Positions 12,586 to 15,787 of a DNA stretch of 15,787 nucleotides are shown here, one piece after another (within the stretch, counting starts at the first letter, position 1; every line of letters begins with the position of its first letter). Origin of the DNA: Promethearchaeota archaeon (GTDB taxonomy: Archaea; Asgardarchaeota; Lokiarchaeia; Sigynarchaeales; SOKP01); NCBI GenBank assembly GCA_030668025.1, contig DAOUUT010000051.1, forward strand, positions 1-15,787, given 5' to 3'. The position numbers and the translations under genes were made by a program. The notes under the pieces are model-generated. The model ran no database searches and had not been told where the DNA came from. It worked only from the letters and a program-made list of their open reading frames with translations.

Positions 12586-13881
12586 ATGAACCTACCCGCA
12601 ATTATATTGATTTTGGTTTTATTTGCGATTTTGATGGCTTTTTTTTCACAGAACAAGATAGATTATTTCCCAATTGCGTTAATCGTAGGAGCCATCGCAG
12701 TAGTTTCAATGACCACGCTTGGTAATGTTAAAGAGATAGAAATTCTTGGATTTATCAATTTTAACACGTTAATCTTCATATTTGCCATGCAAATCATCAT
12801 CTATTTTGCAACTTATAACCGCGTTTTAGAATATACTGCGATCAAATTGATTCATATCACGAAAGGGGATAATCGATTATTCTTTTATATGATTTGCGTT
12901 TTTACAGGTACTATGGTAGGCTTTATCGAGGATGTAACTCTCTCGTTGATATTGATTCCTTTGATATACAGAACATGTCGAATTTTAGAGATACCTTCTG
13001 GTACGTACATGATGGGGGTGACCATTACTATAAACATCGGCGCAATACTCACGCCTATCTCGAGCTTAAAAAACTTGATAATCGGCCAGGAATTTGGGTG
13101 GGGTTTTGGTGAGTATCTTGCCAATATGGGTATTCCGTTTTTAATCGCGTTAATATCCACTATTTTCTTGATGGATAGGTTCATATTAAAAAAAGAAGAA
13201 AAACCAACTGAAAAAAATAGGGAGATACTATTATCAATGCTCGACCCGGGAATTGTAATTCGGAATAAAAAGTACTTTTTAATAACAATTATCATTATTC
13301 TAGCCACTTTCGTTTTCATGTTCCTAGGTTTTGATCCCGCCCTCGTCACGATCATATCTGCCGCAACTCTTCTTCTTATTCATTCTAAGAATATTAAGTT
13401 TTCGGATATTAAGAGTGATATCGATTGGAAAATCATCATTGCATTTGCGATCTTGTTCATTCTTTCGAATTCTTTATCATATTTTGGCTTTTCAGAGTTA
13501 ATCTCCACTGGTTTGGTTAGTTTGATAAATGATAACATTTATCTGGCCGTGTTGATGACGTTAGGTCTCACTTCTTTCTTGTCCGCATTTCTTGCAGGTA
13601 CACCCGTTACCATCATCCTTCTCCCGATTTTTTCGACAATCATAGGAGAAGGCTTCTTTCCTAACCCGATTATTATTGCTTTCATAGGCGGTGTTAATAT
13701 GGCCGGTAATTTTTTACCACAAGGTTCTGCATGCGATCTTCTCACACTATCAATGGCAAAAAAATACAAAGTGGTGAATTTGGATTACAGACGCTTACTA
13801 AAAAATGGCTCGATTTTCGCAATGATTCACTTTTTCATCATTTTGGGATATACAATGGTCTACACTTTAATATTAAGTTAA
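12586..13881 (+). CDS. ArsB/CitM-like (IT superfamily) ion permease
   Basis: A 431-residue membrane transporter with about 11 hydrophobic segments and the internal two-fold symmetry of the ion-transporter superfamily (ArsB, SLC13, P protein). Repeat one has FTGTMVGFIEDVTLSLILIP and repeat two has LTSFLSAFLAGTPVTIILLP, the re-entrant loops that bind substrate. VTITINIGAILTPISSLKNL and GGVNMAGNFLPQGSACDLLT are the matching second halves. The loop at about residues 200-230 is charged and cytoplasmic, as in this family. The substrate (arsenite, dicarboxylate, Na+ or other) cannot be told from sequence. ATG 12586 follows an AT-rich promoter-like stretch with little leader. A small thioredoxin-like gene follows on the same strand after 143 bases. 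Confidence 0.85.
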   Translation: MNLPAIILILVLFAILMAFFSQNKIDYFPIALIVGAIAVVSMTTLGNVKEIEILGFINFNTLIFIFAMQIIIYFATYNRVLEYTAIKLIHITKGDNRLFFYMICVFTGTMVGFIEDVTLSLILIPLIYRTCRILEIPSGTYMMGVTITINIGAILTPISSLKNLIIGQEFGWGFGEYLANMGIPFLIALISTIFLMDRFILKKEEKPTEKNREILLSMLDPGIVIRNKKYFLITIIIILATFVFMFLGFDPALVTIISAATLLLIHSKNIKFSDIKSDIDWKIIIAFAILFILSNSLSYFGFSELISTGLVSLINDNIYLAVLMTLGLTSFLSAFLAGTPVTIILLPIFSTIIGEGFFPNPIIIAFIGGVNMAGNFLPQGSACDLLTLSMAKKYKVVNLDYRRLLKNGSIFAMIHFFIILGYTMVYTLILS

Positions 13882-14024
13882 GAGTTCTTCTGTTAGTTAC
13901 TTTTACTTGACTTGACTATTGAGGATATTTTAAAAATATGAGTAATGCTAAAAGAATAAAATAAGGTAATATTTTTCATTATAATATTGAAAATTATTCT
14001 TTCACATTTAAAAGTTAAAACTTA

Positions 14025-14321
14025 GTGAGTAAAATAAATAAACCACTTCTTCGAGTTTTTCTTAAAGACGATAATGAAAATTTCTGTTCTAAATGTTGTA
14101 AAACTCGGCAAGTCATAGAAAGGATGATTCAGAATATTCCAAACCTTAAAAATGCCGTTGCTATAGAATATAAAGATATTTTTTTGAAAGAAACCGTTGA
14201 GAGATTTGGTGAAATGACTCCTCCAGTTGTTATGATTAATAACCATATTTTTTCAGAGGGTCATGTTCCTATTATTAAGAAATTATCTGGTGAATTACTA
14301 TCGTTAATATATCAGACTTAA
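14025..14321 (+). CDS. Small thioredoxin/glutaredoxin-like protein with CxxCC
   Basis: The 98 residues start at GTG 14025; the nearest upstream codons are TTA and AAC after a TAA at 14016-14018, so GTG is the only sensible start. The N-terminal strand PLLRVFLKDD leads to CSKCCKTRQVIERMIQ (Cys21, Cys24, Cys25), at the position of the redox-active CxxC of thioredoxin-fold proteins. TPPVVMINNHIFSEGHVPII (65-84) is the cis-proline strand and the following turn, as in thioredoxin-like 'PvvmINg.i.seG' proteins. A third adjacent cysteine is less usual. It probably reduces a disulfide or carries a metal. A link with the upstream permease is suggested only by strand and closeness. Confidence 0.75.
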   Translation: MSKINKPLLRVFLKDDNENFCSKCCKTRQVIERMIQNIPNLKNAVAIEYKDIFLKETVERFGEMTPPVVMINNHIFSEGHVPIIKKLSGELLSLIYQT

Positions 14322-14436
14322 AGTTTTCATATCCCTACCCTTATATATAATTACAACTTCGAAACTAGCGAAATATGTTTTATTGGTTAATTTTTTATAG
14401 AATTATCGATTTTATTATAAAGAATGAAGGGATTAG

Positions 14437-14486
14437 TTGAACAATCATAGCCTGAAGACTATGGATTCGTAGGTTAGACTTTCAAC
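14437..14486 (-). ncRNA. Probable 3' scaffold of a TnpB omega-RNA / element right end
   Basis: On the minus strand, after the tnpB stop (14474-14476), CATAG (minus) pairs with CTATG across 14446-14463 with an eight-base loop. A wider pairing, GTTGAA (14436-14441) with TTCAAC (14481-14486), encloses both this hairpin and the stop codon. The sequence then ends TTGTTCAA. The ISDra2 omega-RNA has, as I recall, the same order: hairpin, a closing pairing and a GTTCAA end next to the guide. If so, the guide would be the bases read leftwards from 14436. Folding is inferred by eye only. Confidence 0.4.
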
Positions 14487-15661
14487 ACTACTGGATGGTT
14501 CAAGCATCCTCTATCCCCTATCCACTTGGATTTAGGGACTCCTTTTTGTAGAATGTTTCTTGAAGCGTTCACATCGGCGTTTAGAACAGCTCCGCAATCT
14601 TTACAAATGTATAGTCCACGATACTTGCGATTTGACTTGCGTACGACTCCACATGAAGAGCACGTTTGCGAAGTGTACTCTTCGCCGATTCTAATTACTT
14701 GAATTCCCACCATCTCAGATTTATATTCAATTTGTTGGACAAGTTTTAAAAATGGCGCGGAAACAAAGTTCTGGTTGTTTATTTTCCCTATCGTTATTTT
14801 CTGCTTCCAACCCTTGTTATATCCGATAACGATCGTCCCGATATCGTTAGATATACAGTGATTGACTATTTTTCGGGACGTCTTGTGAAAGAAATCCCTC
14901 ATTCTATTGTTTCGTTTTCGATGAAACTTCAAGATGCGTTCCGTGACATCCGTGTCGTTGCACTTTTTTGCCATGGATTTGTATTTTGACAGTTGCTTGT
15001 TGTAGAATTGATTGATTGACTTTACAACACCGCCCTTGATAATCAATGGTTTGTTTCCAATGTTATCTGACGCAGTTACGATATTATTAAGTCCTAGATC
15101 GATTCCTATAGCGTTATTCTCGCTCAAGTGCAAGTCTTTTGGCTCGTAATCGTAGATTAATTCAATATTGTATCGATCTCCGAAAGAAACGATGCGAACG
15201 CCTTTCACGCTTTTTAACGCGGTTTTTATTTTAGGAAAACCTAAGTTCTCCATCTTTTGCGTGAGTAGTACGTGTCCATCCTTTAGCCTACATTGTAAAG
15301 AAGTGAAATAGACCAAATTATGGCCGGTCTTACGCTTGTAACGAGGAAGTTTTGGCATTCCCTTAAATTTAGACCGTTCGCTTTTCCAAACCTTGATTGC
15401 TCTAAAGAAACTCTTGAAATTTCTATCTACTTGTTTTAGGACTTGCTGTGGCGGATGAGATCCGCACGATTCTTGTAGTTTTCTATACGATTCGTGAGTT
15501 TTTAGCAATTTCCACAACTCGTTATATCGAATCCAATGACGGTCCTTGAAAAATCGTTGTCGCACGGTATATGTCGCCACATTAAACAGATTTTTTGAAA
15601 GAAAAGTAATTTCGTCTAATATTTTTGAGCGTTTTAATTGAATTTGTTGAACGAGTTGCAT
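14474..15661 (-). CDS. tnpB: TnpB RNA-guided nuclease (IS605 OrfB family), intact zinc ribbon
   Basis: The 395 residues show an N-terminal helical/beta domain with LPRYKRKTGHNLVYF, then RuvC-I AIGIDLGLNN (Asp188). The RuvC-II region is TIVIGYNKGW, with Gly280 in place of the usual glutamate. The zinc ribbon is CSSCG...CKDCG (Cys334, 337, 353, 356), and RuvC-III is LNADVNASRNI (Asp363). Glu327, 47 residues after Gly280, sits exactly where Glu321 is in the first TnpB (also 47 after Gly274) and may be the relocated catalytic residue. The protein is complete. Start ATG 15659-15661. Compared with its neighbours the gene is richer in G+C, as expected for a mobile gene. It cuts DNA next to a target motif when guided by the omega-RNA made from its 3' end. 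Confidence 0.92.
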   Translation of the reverse strand: MQLVQQIQLKRSKILDEITFLSKNLFNVATYTVRQRFFKDRHWIRYNELWKLLKTHESYRKLQESCGSHPPQQVLKQVDRNFKSFFRAIKVWKSERSKFKGMPKLPRYKRKTGHNLVYFTSLQCRLKDGHVLLTQKMENLGFPKIKTALKSVKGVRIVSFGDRYNIELIYDYEPKDLHLSENNAIGIDLGLNNIVTASDNIGNKPLIIKGGVVKSINQFYNKQLSKYKSMAKKCNDTDVTERILKFHRKRNNRMRDFFHKTSRKIVNHCISNDIGTIVIGYNKGWKQKITIGKINNQNFVSAPFLKLVQQIEYKSEMVGIQVIRIGEEYTSQTCSSCGVVRKSNRKYRGLYICKDCGAVLNADVNASRNILQKGVPKSKWIGDRGCLNHPVVLKV

Positions 15662-15733
15662 TAATTATAACATTGAGTAATTCTTATTTAAAGAAATAGG
15701 GGTAGGATTATTAATTATTTATGCAAAATTCAT

Positions 15734-15752
15734 CACATCCTAAAGGAATGTG
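15734..15752. repeat. Hairpin upstream of the second tnpB
   Basis: CACATCCT and AGG-A-ATGTG pair with a two-base loop and one bulge, followed on the plus strand by TTTTCTTTT. It could be a left-end hairpin of the TnpB element or a terminator for a plus-strand transcript; no plus-strand gene is seen here. Otherwise 15662-15787 holds only AT-rich sequence. Confidence 0.35.
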
Positions 15753-15787
15753 TTTTCTTTTGCTGAATCGATAAATTAATTTAAGAA

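Larger units (their letters stand above)
14437..15661 (-). mobile_element. TnpB-only IS605-group element with a recognisable right end
   Basis: The element consists of tnpB and a 3' region with the build of an IS605-group right end: a hairpin 10 bases beyond the stop, then TTGTTCAA ending at 14437. No TnpA (Y1 transposase or serine recombinase) lies within 126 bases upstream. The left end is not defined; a hairpin at 15734-15752 might belong to it. Base composition is visibly richer in G+C than the flanks, which suggests recent arrival. Confidence 0.55.

Noticed and set aside
12885..13355. 156-codon minus-strand ORF inside the permease gene
   Set aside because: It is antisense to a clear transporter, has a basic, low-complexity translation, and no promoter or ribosome site.
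13539..13769. 76-codon minus-strand ORF in the permease
   Set aside because: Antisense shadow of the second re-entrant loop of the permease.
13925..13939. ATATTTT-A-AAAATAT palindrome after the permease
   Set aside because: Simple AT palindromes of this length are expected by chance at this base composition; no function is claimed.

Overview
The window is AT-rich and carries archaeal signals: TATA boxes of the TTTATATA/AATATAAAAG type 30-60 bases before several starts, occasional Shine-Dalgarno motifs, and archaeal-style gene families (an Isf-like iron-sulfur flavoprotein, TrmO, HEPN/MNT pairs, archaeal TnpB). One gene (5415-6062, minus) encodes a protein that aligns almost without gaps, from memory, to the eukaryotic FAM92/CIBAR BAR domain. 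Together these suggest an Asgard (Promethearchaeota, Loki-like) archaeon. This is inference: no rRNA or other marker gene is present.

Layout. 1-129 is the tail of an M28-type peptidase, facing an HSL-family esterase (274-1347, minus). 1402-2896 is the remnant of an IS607-type element, with a recombinase lacking its catalytic half followed directly by a TnpB that has lost its zinc ribbon. 2958-5334 holds a SnoaL-like gene, an acyltransferase-3 membrane protein and a DUF2695 gene; around them lie two repeat families that look like debris of a DUF2695 paralogue. 5415-6932 holds the BAR-like gene and, divergently, the flavoprotein. 7129-8388 is a membrane-anchored class C beta-lactamase-like hydrolase, followed by a confused stretch with a possible small membrane protein and a coding remnant. 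8689-9481 (minus) is a HEPN-MNT pair, 9802-10401 is trmO, 10477-11361 (minus) is an unrecognised polytopic membrane protein, and 11493-11723 is a shrunken two-cluster ferredoxin. 11889-12466 is a second MNT-HEPN pair in the opposite gene order, with a prematurely stopped HEPN. 12586-13881 is an ArsB/IT-superfamily permease, and 14025-14321 a small thioredoxin-like protein. 14437-15661 (minus) is an intact-looking TnpB with a probable right end and omega-RNA hairpin.

Most genes are single transcription units with alternating strands; only the two HEPN/MNT pairs and the IS607 pair are tightly coupled. The window reads as an accessory region with two TnpB loci, two toxin-antitoxin modules and several decaying genes. 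The most notable gene is the FAM92-like BAR protein, a candidate membrane-curvature protein of eukaryotic type.
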